From: Hortaea werneckii
Lineage: Eukaryota; Ascomycota; Dothideomycetes; Mycosphaerellales; Teratosphaeriaceae
Reading direction: 5' to 3'
Assembly: GCA_037044905.1 (NCBI GenBank)
Contig: JBAOKB010000174.1
Coordinates: 372,001-436,000, forward strand
DNA: 64,000 nucleotides
Position 1 is the stretch's first letter, and each line of letters opens with the position of its first letter. Both the position numbers and the translations under genes were made by a program. The notes beneath the pieces are model-generated. The model saw only the letters and a list, made by a program, of their open reading frames with translations, made no database searches and was not told where the DNA came from. This document shows, one piece after another, positions 46,797 to 58,320 of this stretch.

Positions 46797-48250
46797 ATGC
46801 AGCCGCACATGTTCAATCCATACGCTGCGGGAGGGGCGGTCAGCCTGACTGGCAGCACCATCCCTCCAGCACCATGCACGCCCCGTCCCATCAGCAGTTC
46901 GCCCAGCACCAAGCCGCGGCCGCCGCGAACGCCGCGGCACAACAACAGCAGCAACAGCAGCAGCAGCAACAGCAACACTACGGGCGCATGAATGGCGGAA
47001 CGCCCAATCCTCCTTCCAGCATGAGTGGAGGTCTAGGAGCAGCGCTTGGAGGAGGGGGAGGGAGAGATAGCGCATTTCCCTCCGCGCATGACATGGGCAG
47101 CGGCATGGGCGGCAGTGGTGGCGGCGGAGGCGGTGGTGGTGTAGGCGGCAGCATATTCAGTGGACCGGGCGAGGTCAATGAAGACAACAAGAGGGTGCTA
47201 GAATGGATCGCGCAAGTGCTGAATGCGAGCACGAGGGAGGGCGCTCTGCTGGAACTGAGCAAGAAAAGAGAGCAGGTCCCGGAACTGGCACTGATACTTT
47301 GGCATTCTTTCGGTATGTCGCGCACCATGTCCAAGGCCAGGATACGCGGGGTCAAGCGCCTGAATGAAGACGAGACGGGCTAACACTTCGCGCAGGAGTT
47401 ATGACGTCCTTATTGCAGGAGATTATCTCGGTCTACCCGCTCTTGAATCCATCACAACTCACAGCAGCAGCGTCAAATCGCGTCTGTAATGCTCTGGCAC
47501 TATTGCAATGCGTCGCTTCCCACAGTGAGACGCGAGGCCTCTTCCTTGGCGGTAAGTTCGTGAGCAACCATGCGCACGACGCAATATCACGCTAACTTCT
47601 TACCAGCGCACATCCCTCTCTTCTTGTATCCCTTCCTCAATACGACCTCCAAATCCCGACCCTTCGAATACCTCCGCCTGACCTCACTTGGCGTGATCGG
47701 TGCACTAGTCAAGAATGACAGCAGCGAAGTCATTAACTTCCTCCTCACCACCGAGATCATCCCGCTTATGCCTGCGTATCATGGAGACCGGGTCAGAGCT
47801 ATCCAAGACGGTCGCCATCTTCATCGTTCAAAAGATCTTGCTTGACGACATGGGCTTGCAGTACATCTGCCAGACATACGAAAGGTTCTACGCGGTGGGA
47901 ACAGTATTGAGCAATATGGTGACGCAATTGGTGGATCAGCAAACCGTCAGGTTGCTGAAGCACGTTGTTAGATGCTTCTTGCGGTAAGTCTGGCTCTACA
48001 AAATCTTGATTGTTACTCGAAGAGCGGCTGCTGATTTGGACCCCTCTTTAGATTATCGGATAATGCTCGTGCTCGCGAGGCACTTCGCCAATGTTTGCCG
48101 GAGCCCTTGAGAGACGCTACGTTCTCACCTGTCTTGCGAGACGATGCAGCGACGAAGCGCTGCCTTGCGCAGCTTCTACTTGCGCTGTCGGACCAAGCAG
48201 AGCCAACCATGCAGCCGAGCTATGGACATCAGCAGAGCTTACTTCCTTGA
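46797..48250 (+). CDS. CAF40: CCR4-NOT complex subunit CAF40/NOT9 (Rcd1)
   Basis: Four exons: 46797-47312, 47396-47551, 47607-47983, 48052-48250. The N-terminal 130 residues are low complexity: a CAG/CAA-encoded polyglutamine run of about 12 (46940-46975) followed by Gly-rich stretches. The armadillo domain begins at [30 protein letters not shown] and includes [54 protein letters not shown] and [29 protein letters not shown], nearly identical across eukaryotes. The complex deadenylates mRNA and represses translation. Two frame breaks: a missing base at 46871-46873 and an extra base near 47768. Corrected length is 415 residues. Confidence 0.93.
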
Positions 48251-49537
48251 CCTTGAGCTTTCATGGTTTTGATAACAAAAAATAGCACGACGGCGTTAAA
48301 AGAAAGCAAGGCGTGAAGCGGGGTACAGTTGCTTTTGTTCAATGATCGAGCAGGGGGCATGCGTGATTCATCATATTTGTGTCGCGTTCTTGGGCTGCCG
48401 GAAGGGAGGACTCCACCCAGATGAGGAGATGAGACTTACGATATACCCTGATCATGCGACAATATAACCTTGTATCACTAGAAAAGGGGGTTTGGGAACA
48501 CAAAAATACACACAAAACACACGGAGAGAGCGAGGAAAAGCATAGCGGGTGGCGTTTCTTGTTCAATGCTCCATACGAAAGAGAGAAAGCAATGTGTATC
48601 TTGGTTATTCTTTCTTCGCCACGACTCTAGGCTGGCTTGGGATGCCAGATAGAAGGTCTGATAATGCGTGTAGGATAAAGAAGAAGTAAAAAAAGCCAAA
48701 AGCTTGTAGATAGATATGAGAGCGAATGCTATTGTTTCAGCTAAGGTCCCCTCCAGGACTTGAACTCATGGCCAGAGCCTGGAAACTTCTATTTCGGTTG
48801 GCTTTTGCTGGGTTGGAAACTGTCCAGGATTATAAGATGCTTGATAGCAGCCCTGACCCTTCTGGAGCCTGTCTATCTCGGATGTCCATCTCAAGGTCTG
48901 CGTTGTGCGATTTCAACCAACGAGCGGCTTACTCTAGGGAGACACAATTTCGACATGTCCTCAACCACAATTATCTTGATGTGATACCTGGACGGCATCG
49001 GCATGCGGTTGTTAACTCCAACAAAACGAGCTCTGGGCAGTAGTCGATAACGCTATTGCCTTGATCAACGGAGACGCGCAAAAATTATCCGGTTTACAGC
49101 GTGCAGGTTGACGTGATCCCTAATCTGTCAAGTGATCGGTGACCCCAGCTCATTTCTGCTGTTGGACAAAGCTTTCCCTTATCTGCGCCTTTAGCACACT
49201 TGCACAGAAGGAACGCGAAGGAGAGTGGATCTCAGCCACTGTGCATCCCTTCTCCTTTCATGCCAAGCCGTGGCCTGATCGAGCTCCAGAGGACGCTATC
49301 GCCCCTGTTTGACCTGGATGAAATGCAGTGGGTCTAGGACCAGAGCAAGTCAGAGCTCGATGCTGCGCACCACACTGTAACTCCCATATGGCCGCCTTTC
49401 TTTGTCCCAAGTGGGGCTGCCAACACCTAAGAAGGAACCTTTCGATGGATATAGTCAAGACTTTTGAGAAGCTCGGAAAGGTCACGAACCAAGTGTTCCA
49501 CGCTCTTCGCTGTTCAATTTCCAGGACTGCCGGCACT
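48251..49537. other. Intergenic between CAF40 and Cys-rich membrane protein
   Basis: No supported gene. A T-arm-like string on the minus strand near 48748-48775 resembles the 3' end of a tRNA, but no matching 5' acceptor or anticodon arm was found. Confidence 0.5.
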
Positions 49538-50434
49538 ATGAAGGCAATGACTCTGTTTTCACTGACATTGGCATCATTATCGCTGACAAACGAATCGCGT
49601 CAGTGTTATACCCGCTATAACAACACTGTCCGAGCGGAAGGCGCTCCTTGGTATGTCTGCAACAACACGCAGATCAACCCAGGCGGAGCCTCGCTCTGCT
49701 GTTACGATGCTTCTCTCTGCGGACCCGATTCCTTCTGCGGAAGCACAAGCATCGGAAAAGGCCCTTACAAATACGGTCTCTATGTCGGCGGATGCACGGA
49801 TGGGACGTACTCTGATCCAGTTTGTCGGACTACCTGCAGTGGGTTTTCCCTTGCCGATTAACCCGATCGAAATGGGAGGTTTTGCTGACGGTCAAGTAGC
49901 TGGCGATGGAGCAACTGGTTCCAATGGAACGAAACTACAGAGGTCTACCGTTGCTGCGGTCATAATGCGTGTATAGGGACCGTCACCGACGAGGCTTTCT
50001 CCGCCACTCCCCCTGATGAGTGGGAGCCTTTCGCCCGCCTGGCTACCACTGCCAGCAGTACTTCGGCTGCTGCTACCGCCACCGTGACGGTCCAGGCCAC
50101 CTCGCATGTACAGAATAGCAGGCTAAGTACCGGCGCGCAAGCAGGTATCGGGACAGCATGCGGCATAGCTGGTGCCGGTATTGTAGGCGCTCTCGCCTTC
50201 CTGCTGCTGAGACGCAGACGATTGTCTAATATGGAGGGAGAAAGACGCTCTCACGTGCAGCCATTGCATCATGGACTGCCGCCGGACGGCAGTATGAAGG
50301 CCGAGTTGAACTCCTCAAGCTACGATGCCAATTTGCGAGGAATAAGATTCCAGGAGCTGGAGACACAAAGAGCCCCGGCAGAAGTCGAATGCGTGGAGAA
50401 CCCGAGGCAGGAGCTGGAAGGTCATCCACCATAA
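49538..50434 (+). CDS. Cys-rich secreted-domain protein with one membrane helix
   Basis: Two exons, 49538-49842 and 49900-50434; the intron 49843-49899 has a good branch (TGCTGAC) and TAG acceptor but an unusual GTTTTC donor. The 279-residue product starts with a signal peptide (MKAMTLFSLTLASLSL). A Cys-rich ectodomain follows with C..CNNTQI, LCCYDASLCG, GGCTD, DPVC and, across the intron, a WNETTEVYRCC block. This pattern belongs to a large fungal family of small Cys-rich surface proteins of unknown role. A Thr/Ser/Ala linker, a membrane helix (GTACGIAGAGIVGALAFLLL) with RRRR stop-transfer and an acidic cytosolic tail complete it. Confidence 0.7.
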
Positions 50435-50739
50435 GACTCAACTGCACACAAGAAGCTCGACAATTTCGAGAGCAAGAAATGGAACTAGGTCCTGGTACGG
50501 AGGACTAAATTAATCATGGCTGTTTGCCTGCTTACGAGAGATGATTCCACCGTCTTGAGAGTATTACCATCAACTTTTCTTCCCCGAACCGTGCAAAAAG
50601 TGTTACAAAGTATCGTCCAAAACATCGTCGCCATCATTAACAACCCCGATTGAAAAAGGAACCAGTGCTACACCTTGCTCAGAGGTTTCGTAGACCCCGT
50701 CAGGAATCGTCAACCCTGCAGAGACTCCGGAAACTCTTT
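50435..50739. other. Intergenic, convergent 3' ends
   Basis: 3' flanks of the Cys-rich membrane protein (+) and the GPI-type protein (-). No gene seen. Confidence 0.5.
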
Positions 50740-51447
50740 TTACAAAGCAAAGAGACCGACAATACCAGCAGCGCCCATGATCCCAGCGCCCATAACAGCA
50801 GTCGGCATAGATGCACCCCCGGAAGAAGAAGACGACGACGAAGAGTCGGAAGAGCCGCTGCTGCCTGCAGACGAGCCAGAACCGGAACCGGAATCGCTGC
50901 CAGAAGTCGAGCTAGAGCCGGAGCCAGAAGTAGCAGAAGACGAGCCCAGCGTGGCGCGAGAGACAGAAGTAACATCCGTACTATTCGACCCGATCGAAGA
51001 AGCCATCCCGCTGCTGACGGCCGTCATATTCGCCATCCCCGTCGTAGGAGCAATGAGCGTCGCGTTGGGTGCGGCGGCCGTGATGTTCGCAAGCGCCGAG
51101 CTCGCAGCCGCGCTGTTGGTCGCGAGCGGGATGAGGTAGGTCTGCACATCGGACGGCAGCGCCGTGAACCAGGTTGGGGTCTCGCCGGCGCTGAACTGCG
51201 ACGCGATCTCGCTGGAGACCGCGGCGGAGTTGGTGAGTGCCTCGGCTACCAGGGAGGATGGGAGGGCGGTCTGTAGGACTTGGAGAACGGAGACCCTGTG
51301 CAGTATTGTCAGTAATTTTTGCTTAGTCCGGTCTATGAGGTTTCTTGATTCGGGGGACCTGACTTACAGTTCCTGGGTTTGCGACGCCTGTGGGACAGCG
51401 AAGGCAGAGGCCGCGAGGGCAGACACTGTCAAGAGCTTGTACTGCAT
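50740..51447 (-). CDS. Ser/Ala-rich GPI-anchored cell-wall protein
   Basis: Exon 1 51368-51447 and exon 2 50740-51295; intron 51296-51367 (GTAAGT donor, ACTGACA branch, GCACAG acceptor). The 211-residue product starts with a signal peptide (MQYKLLTVSALAASAFA), then a compact helical region ending in TWFTALPSDVQTYLIPLA, typical of a fungal secreted-protein family. A Ser/Gly/Thr-rich stalk follows, then SGGASMPTAVMGAGIMGAAGIVGLFAL, a hydrophobic tail with small residues before it, as in GPI attachment signals. Probably linked to the cell wall; no enzymatic motif. No frame break. Confidence 0.8.
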
Positions 51448-52480
51448 CCTTTCTTGCTTCTTTCTTTTTCCAAATCGAAAGACGGTTCCTTTGAGCGAGT
51501 GCTACGTGAATATCCTCAACGACGCTCCTGTAAACGACAAGTCGATCTGTTCCGCTGGTACAAGAACGAAAGAGAGTAAAAGGAAATGATGTTACCCTCC
51601 GAAGTGCGCGATGATCATCAAGATAGATGAGGAGAGAGGCCGGGTATACTATATTAAGGCCGGCAGTAGGCGACGGGCGTCGGTGGGCGTATTGCCTATG
51701 GATCGTCAAGCTCTAGAACGATGCAGCTCGCCAAACGCGTGTGACGCGTCCCCTGGCGCAAATGGGACACTTTTTCGCCGCTAGACAGGGCTCGATACAG
51801 CATTGCTTTTCTCATCAGCCAATAGCAACACATCGTCTAAACCCATTTTTCTATTCGAAAGAAGGCTTGAGCGCCTCTGCGGCTCGAAGCATGTGCGCAA
51901 TAGCGCTGCCTACTCTATCTTGACGGCGTTGTGGGTGCACAGTTCACTGTGTTGCAGCCATGCTTTCCGTTTTAGGCCTTGCTACATTTAGTTCTTGCAG
52001 GCTGCTGTGCGCCGCAAGAGCTTACGAATCTTCTTCTCCTGGTGGGCTCAGCCATATCCACTGAAGGAAGCAGTGCTTGTTAGCGTAGGGCTGTGATCCC
52101 ACCATTCATCATCGTAAAGTGTCTGAGCACTCTACCGGCCGCGTATGTGGAGATCTCGTGTCCTGTTCCAAATCGAAGCGGGTGAGATGACGAAGGTGTC
52201 TAGATCGTGGGTGGAGCTGGAGGTGGATTTTTTGGGGGGGAGGGACTTGCGTGGAGAAGGCGTTAGGTCCGAGCGCAGCTGAGTCAGTAATCATCCGGCG
52301 GCAGCAGCGCGTCGTTGTTGCGCGCACAGTTCACACCAGGTTCGTAACTACCTTAACAACTTAACAACCCAGGAAGCCGCATGGATTCTAGATAATAAAC
52401 CTTGACCATGAATGAGCCCTGGCCAGTTCTAGCCATTAATTGCCCGACCGTCTCCGCAAGTAACCGTGAATTGCAAGATG
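51448..52480. other. Intergenic upstream of the GPI-type protein
   Basis: Promoter of the GPI-type gene and 3' flank of SCAP, both on the minus strand. No supported gene. Confidence 0.5.
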
Positions 52481-55400
52481 CTATTGACCTTTCCTCAACG
52501 TCAACCGCCTCTTGGAAGTTGAGCCATGTCGCTGCATCGCCGGACCATCCGCATTCCCAGCCAGTGACCCACGCCTCGAGCTCCTAATCACTTTCACCTG
52601 GTTGCCAAAGGCCACTGCGCTTGACTGATGGTCCAAAGCCACAGCAGGGCCGGCACTATTGACATAAAGACTACTCCCTTCGGCCTCACTATCCTCATGG
52701 GCGAGGACCGGCGTACTTTCGATTTCCCCGTTCAGTGAGACTTTGAATGCCTCCCATGTAATCTCACGCGACGTAGTAGAAGGTCTGGCGCTTGCTCTAC
52801 GACGATGACGGATCTGCGCCGCAGAAGAATATTTTGCTGGAGTGACGTCCTCTTTCGGCGGTGGGAGTCGCCGCAAACCAAGCACGGCTTGGGAATCCAG
52901 CGCGCAAAGGCTGCCTGCGGCATTCTGGACCTTGTGCTTGGCTTTGCTCGCCTGAGCGAACGAATGGCATGACGAGGTATTGTGGCGGAGGCACAACGCG
53001 CCGCCGAGTTCCCCGTCATGCGCGGAAAGCACCGTCATATCAGACGAGCCATCAGACGCCATCTCGCTGATCAGACCGACTGATCGCAGAGCTACCGATC
53101 CGCATGCGGCGCAATGCGCTGTGTTGCCTAGTGTTATGTCTACAACAGGCGTGTCCAGGTCGATCTTGCTGAGGGTGTTGAGCGTGCTGCTATCGACAAA
53201 AAGTACTTCTGTCTCCGACCGCACCATTAAGATTTCGTGGCCCAGATCCTGATGCGTCGTGACGGATACAGCGCTCGAGAGCCCTCCGTATTGTGTATCA
53301 AGTGGCAGCGAACCGGAGCAAGACTCCTTCCAACCGTCCTCGCCCCACGAGTAGCCGACCAGCTGGGCATCCTCGGTGACGTGGTATAACTTGCGGCTTT
53401 GAGTGTTCGAGGCGATAAGTGCTGCGCCTACCAGCGGTCTTTCGGATAGACGTTTGCTTTCCTCGTCTGCTTTCTCTCCCATGCAGGTCGTGAGTAGCCT
53501 GCCACCAGATGTAAGGATCACCAGCCACGTCTTCGCGCTCGTTTCCTTGCCCTGTACTCTGAAGAACCGGAACAGCACAGGCGGGTTATCATCTGGGTAG
53601 TGAAGCGACTGCTCTAGAAGACTGCCAGTTGCGCAGGAGAAGAAGGCGATCTGGTCGTCCGCGCAGTGTAGTGCAAGGTATTCCCGCTATCATCGAGCAG
53701 GCAGTCACGTACCGGCCAGCGGAGATTGTTAGTGACTTCAGCAGGAATTCCTATGGTCTTATAATCCTGCTGCGCTCGATCGAAGAGCGAAACAGCTATC
53801 GTCCTATCCAGACCTACCGTCACAAAGTGCGCCTTCTCGGTTCCAGCCAACTTGATAATGTCCAGTCTATGCGGCAGACTCACGCTCCGCAGGCTCAACC
53901 ATCTGCCTGTCTTTCCTCTTCCGGAAAGACCTCCTCGCCAGCTTCGCTGTACAGCAGGAAGTTCATCAGCACGGCCACGAACGCTACTGCGAAAACGACA
54001 GCGACCGCAACAGGATAAAAGTGATGGATCGCATAGCTTCTCAGGGCATGCACCCACGCTTCTGTGCCTAATGGCGCCCCCGTCCTGTCCGCATCCGCGA
54101 GCACCACGATCAAGGGAGCGAAAACGCGGATGACGAAGCTATCTGCGCCTGGCTTTGCAAGCCGCATGACTTCCTTCGCCGTATCGAAATCCTGCATCCG
54201 CATCCATTCTCCAGGCGTGAGCGTCGCGTTCATCGGTGGGGGCGTGAAGGTGTCGAAATCCGCCACGCTGCGAGACCCGCCTCTCGCAAGGCCGAGTAGG
54301 TGTCGGAGACTTGTTACCTTTTCGTGCCGCTCGAAGAAGTGGTAGTTCAAGCTGAGGATGAACGTCGTGGTGACGGCTGTCCCGGCCATGCGAGTGCTGA
54401 AGGGGAGTCGACCCTGGACAAGCGCGTCGAACCAGGTATGTTTGAGCGATCGGGAGTCCACGGGCGAAGGGCGACGTCTTGCTCTCTGCTGGGTTGAGCG
54501 TGCTAGAGTGTCCTGCAGCTCGAAACGACGGATGTCGACGTTTAGGACCGCCACGAAGAAGGTTAGGAGGAAGAAAGCGTCGAACAGGGTGGCGATGCAG
54601 GCGAATGCGCAGAAGGCTGCAACGCCGGGGGAGACGAAGTAGGATAGTAAGGAGAGAATGATAAGGTTCTGGCCTGCTGTCGCGACTGACACGGGGCCTA
54701 CGTCGCCCAGCGCATTGGCGATACGCTGGTCCGTTGCCATCGTTGCAGGGTATGCGAGAACTGCGTTGATAAGGCGGAACATATTCTCCAAGCCTACCAC
54801 CAGCACAACAAACGGGTAGGCGTTCTGCGGGATCGTGCTGAAATTGATTTTGAGAATCCCGCAGATTGTGACAGACGCTAGCACAGAGCAGGTCATCTGG
54901 GTAATAGCCGTCACTACCAGACCAAAGCGCGAGTGGAACGCTTTCAACCTGCGCAAGCTGAGCAGCACGTAGAGCGCCATGCAGGTGTAAGCAAAGGTCA
55001 AAGCAATGTTCTCCTGCAGGCTCAGAGGCACGAAACTGAACTCGTAGACTTTGTTGCGCGTGACTCGTCCATCGTGCGGGAACAGCGTGCAGTTCTGGCA
55101 GGCTCCCGACGCGAGCGCTTCCATCGAGTCTTCCCATCGTCCGCCTACCCCATCCCCTGCCTTGTTCATTAAAGTGATGACCAGCGCGTCTGCAGCGCGC
55201 AGTTTCTTCCTGTCAAATCGTTTGCCGGCGAATACGCTGGCGGGTCGGAGGGCGACATTCAGGCTTGACGACGTCCGTGATTGATCGTTGATCGTCCTTA
55301 CCACATCTTCGTCTCCGGAGATGGTGTCGGCGGAGTTGTTCCAGTACATGAGTGGCGAATGATAACCCCAGGAAATTGCACCGGTCCGGAGCTGGTCGTT

Positions 55401-55802
55401 GAGGGTAGGATACACGCTGGTCAGCCTCTCCGGGCCAACAATGGCTTGCTGGATGCCCAATGCGGAGTTCAGCACGCTTTTATTCAGAGCGTTCATGTAG
55501 CTCCCGTGGACCCAAATCTGGCGCATCTCGACATCAATGAGCCTTTCTTCTCCCATGAAAGGTCGGGCGGTGGTCCAGACGTGGTGAGGATACGCTGCAA
55601 ATCCGGCCGTGGGGTTCTCGGAGAGGAAAATGGTCGGGTAGGAGAAGCCCATGGCGATGGCGACGGAGACCAGCATCGTGATGAGCCAGTGCTGAGCCGT
55701 CGTCTTGCCATGGCGGAAGAAGGCCCGCCGAATCGGGTGGTTTGCTGAGAGGCGTGGTGGTTGGCTCGTGCCGCGAAGGGGATAGAGGAAATACCATATC
55801 AT
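52481..55802 (-). CDS. SCP1: SREBP cleavage-activating protein (SCAP)
   Basis: Starts MIWYFLYPLRG, the usual fungal SCAP opening, followed by a first membrane helix, a lumenal loop with YPHHVWT and NQ-type glycosylation sites, and a sterol-sensing domain of several helices (about residues 265-450, LTFAYTCMALYVLLSL to FDAFFLLTFF). After the last helix (YPVAVAVVFAVAFVAVLMNFLLY) comes a cytosolic WD40-like region that binds SREBP. In fungi the pair senses sterol and oxygen, controlling ergosterol synthesis and hypoxic growth. Two frame breaks, each one base missing: near 53906-53907 and near 53665-53668. Corrected length is 1,107 residues. The C-terminal repeats are weakly conserved, as in other ascomycetes. 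Divergent from VMA13. Confidence 0.9.
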
Positions 55803-56350
55803 GTTGGTCCACGCTCGGTTGGAGGGCCGCAGCTGCGGCCTCGGGAGCAGATCAAGTCAAGTTTGCGCGTAGGTTTGCTGCGTCCAGTCAGGCTCTACGG
55901 TGGAAATGGAACGACCATGCTCGTTTATTCGGATTTTGGTTGTCGCTCGCTGTAAAGCTCAGACGAATCGTACGATTTACTCATGGCTGATGGGAGATGG
56001 GACGACCATGTCGCGGTCAATCCAACCGCATCTATGGCCAGACGATAGCTATAACGGGGCCGTCTGTGCGTGGAGATGGACTGTTTGCAGCAGTGAATCA
56101 ATATTGAGTGGTTCCTGGTACGCATTAAATGTCGCATTGTAGGCGTTGGCCACTTGCCTCGCATGCACGTCGTCTGGCCAAAAGTGTTGGTAGACAGGGC
56201 AAGCTCAGGCCTCAGGGCAAGCGGACAACGTCACATGTCGTGCAGCTTGAACCGTGAGAGCTCGAGGTCCATGTCCATACCTAGGTAAGGGATTCCATTG
56301 CCTTTCATTGCATTCCAGGTTGTTTACCACGGTAGACATTGCCGCCCATC
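55803..56350. promoter_or_regulatory. Divergent promoter, SCAP / V-ATPase subunit H
   Basis: 548 bases between two start codons. Contains the perfect 12-bp palindrome AATCGTACGATT at 55966-55977, about 165 bases upstream of the SCAP start. Confidence 0.6.
55966..55977. promoter_or_regulatory. 12-bp perfect palindrome, possible factor site
   Basis: AATCGTACGATT equals its own reverse complement and lies between divergent genes. No known factor is assigned; it does not match the E-box or the SRE core I know. Confidence 0.35.
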
Positions 56351-57878
56351 ATGTCGCTTGACCCGCCCGGCTACATCCTCTCCCTCCAGAACAATATCCG
56401 AGCACGACCCATTAGCTGGGAGGGAGCAGTGCGCGCGAAGACCATCACCGATGCCGACCTGAAGAAGATCAAGGCCATCGACAAGGTGCGGAAGGAGCAG
56501 CGAAAGCAGACGGTCGAGGGCGATGTCAGCACATACACGACACTGCTGCTCGGCAACAATGAGACCAAAAGCATCTTCGAGAGCACCGCCAAGCGGACCG
56601 ACATCCTCAACTACATGCTGGTCTTGACTGGTGATCTGATGGAAGGTAAGTGACCACGACGGGACAAGGCAGGAAGAACAATAAGGTATAGATGTATGCT
56701 GACCATGCACAGATGTCCCCGCTCTCACCGAATCGCTGGTCAACCACCCGCAACCCTACAAGCCATTCATCCCCCTGCTCAAGCAATCCAACAACGCCGA
56801 AGACCCCATCCCTCTTCTGACCTCTGCTGTCCTCTCCTCCCTCCTTTCCCATGGCTTGGTCGCCCATCCAAAATCCACTCCGGAGATCGACGAGGCTCTG
56901 CCGAAACTCTACTCGTACATCGCAGCGCTCTCCAACACCTCCGACTCCAACCTGCAGGACATTGCCGTGCAGGAATACAGTGCCCTTCTCCGCACCTCCA
57001 AATCAAGACAACAGTTCTGGAAGCAGCGGAAAGAGACGCTTGGTCCGCTAGTAGACGTGCTTCGCAACGCCACTGGTGGGAAGGATAACGACAGTACCCT
57101 CTACAGTGGTGCGGGCTCAGCATCCACCAGCATACGGAGCGCAGCCGAGAGCAACATCAAGATCGGAGGCGGCGTAGGCCTGCAGCTCCTCTACCACATC
57201 CTCCTAGTCATCTGGCAGCTCTCCTTCGAAGGCCGGCTGGTTGGCCAAGGGCTCGACGAGGAACTCGACATCATCCCCCTCTACACCCAGCTTCTCCGCG
57301 TCTCGCCCAAAGAGAAAACCACCCGCCTGCTCCTCGGCACCCTCTACAACCTCCTCTCCTACAACAAAACCACCCTCATGCCCGCCGCCCTCCCCGCCAA
57401 GCTCCCCGCGATCCTCAAGAACCTCAAGACGCGCCACCTCAACGACGAGGACCTTCTGGAAGACCTCAACAAGCTCAGCGACATGATGGACGACTACACA
57501 TCCTCCCAGACGACGCTCGGCGAGTACAGCGCCGAAGTGCAATCCGGCCACCTCCGCTGGTCGCCGCCGCACAAGAACGCCGATTTCTGGCGCGAGAACG
57601 CGCTCAAAGTCATCGAGACCGACAACGGCGACCTCTGCAAGCAGCTGGCGAGCATCCTGTCCAAAGACTGGAGCAGCGATAAGCAGGTCCTGGCCATCGG
57701 GTGTAACGACGTGGCGTTTTTGGTTAAAGAGTGTCCAGAGAAGCGCGCCACGTTGGAGAAGTTTGGCTTGAAGGCTCGGGTCATGGCGTTGATGCAGGAT
57801 GAGAATGAGAGTGTTAGGTGGGAGAGTCTGAGGGCCGTGGGCGAGTGGTTGAGGTATAGTTTTGAGGGATCCCAGTAG
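56351..57878 (+). CDS. VMA13: V-type H+-ATPase subunit H
   Basis: Exon 1 56351-56645 and exon 2 56713-57878; intron 56646-56712 (GTAAGT, TGCTGACC branch, GCACAG). The 486-residue product has the two-lobed helical-repeat fold of subunit H: an N-terminal part with NNIRARPISWEG and GDVSTYTTLLLGN, and a C-terminal part with LLRVSPKEKTTRL, SGHLRWSPPHKNADFWRENA and VRWESLRAVGEWLRYSF. Subunit H couples and regulates the soluble V1 sector on the membrane sector in vacuoles and Golgi, and silences free V1. Length and ending match the family. No frame breaks. Confidence 0.95.
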
Positions 57879-58320
57879 AGATGAGGAGGATCTTCTGCGG
57901 GGAGGACTGTATGATTGGTTCTTTTTCCTTTTATTTAGCGTGAGTTATAGTGCGGTTTTCAAAGGGATATTGCATAGAATGTACTACTGCTATGTGTACA
58001 GGATTTTTCCTTTGACGTTTCTTTCCATGTGACGGCGAATCTGGTTGGTGGGTAAGGCGTTATCATGCTGAGAAGCATTGTGCTCTTAATACGGATAGAA
58101 GAAGGCAGGTAGCTTTTCTGACCTGTTACGTGACTATGCGATTTACCTGACGAGCCGACGAATGTGCATCCAAACGCCGTCACTCATCTACGCAATACAG
58201 CCAACGAAACAACGCCAAGCGTACCGATACATACCGGTTTTGCTGTGTCGCGCAAGCTTTCACTCTCTGAGTCTCCACCGCGCCCCCTGCATGGAAGCAG
58301 CCACGGGCATCTTAATCCTC
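57879..58320. other. Intergenic, convergent 3' ends
   Basis: 3' flanks of VMA13 (+) and the AT-hook gene (-). The plus-strand Pro/His-rich frames from 58162 on are shadows of the AT-hook gene. Confidence 0.5.

Noticed and set aside
48740..48780. Minus-strand tRNA-like T-arm (GTTCAAGTCC type)
   Set aside because: Stem pairing fails at two positions and the expected acceptor partner is absent, so at best a fossil.
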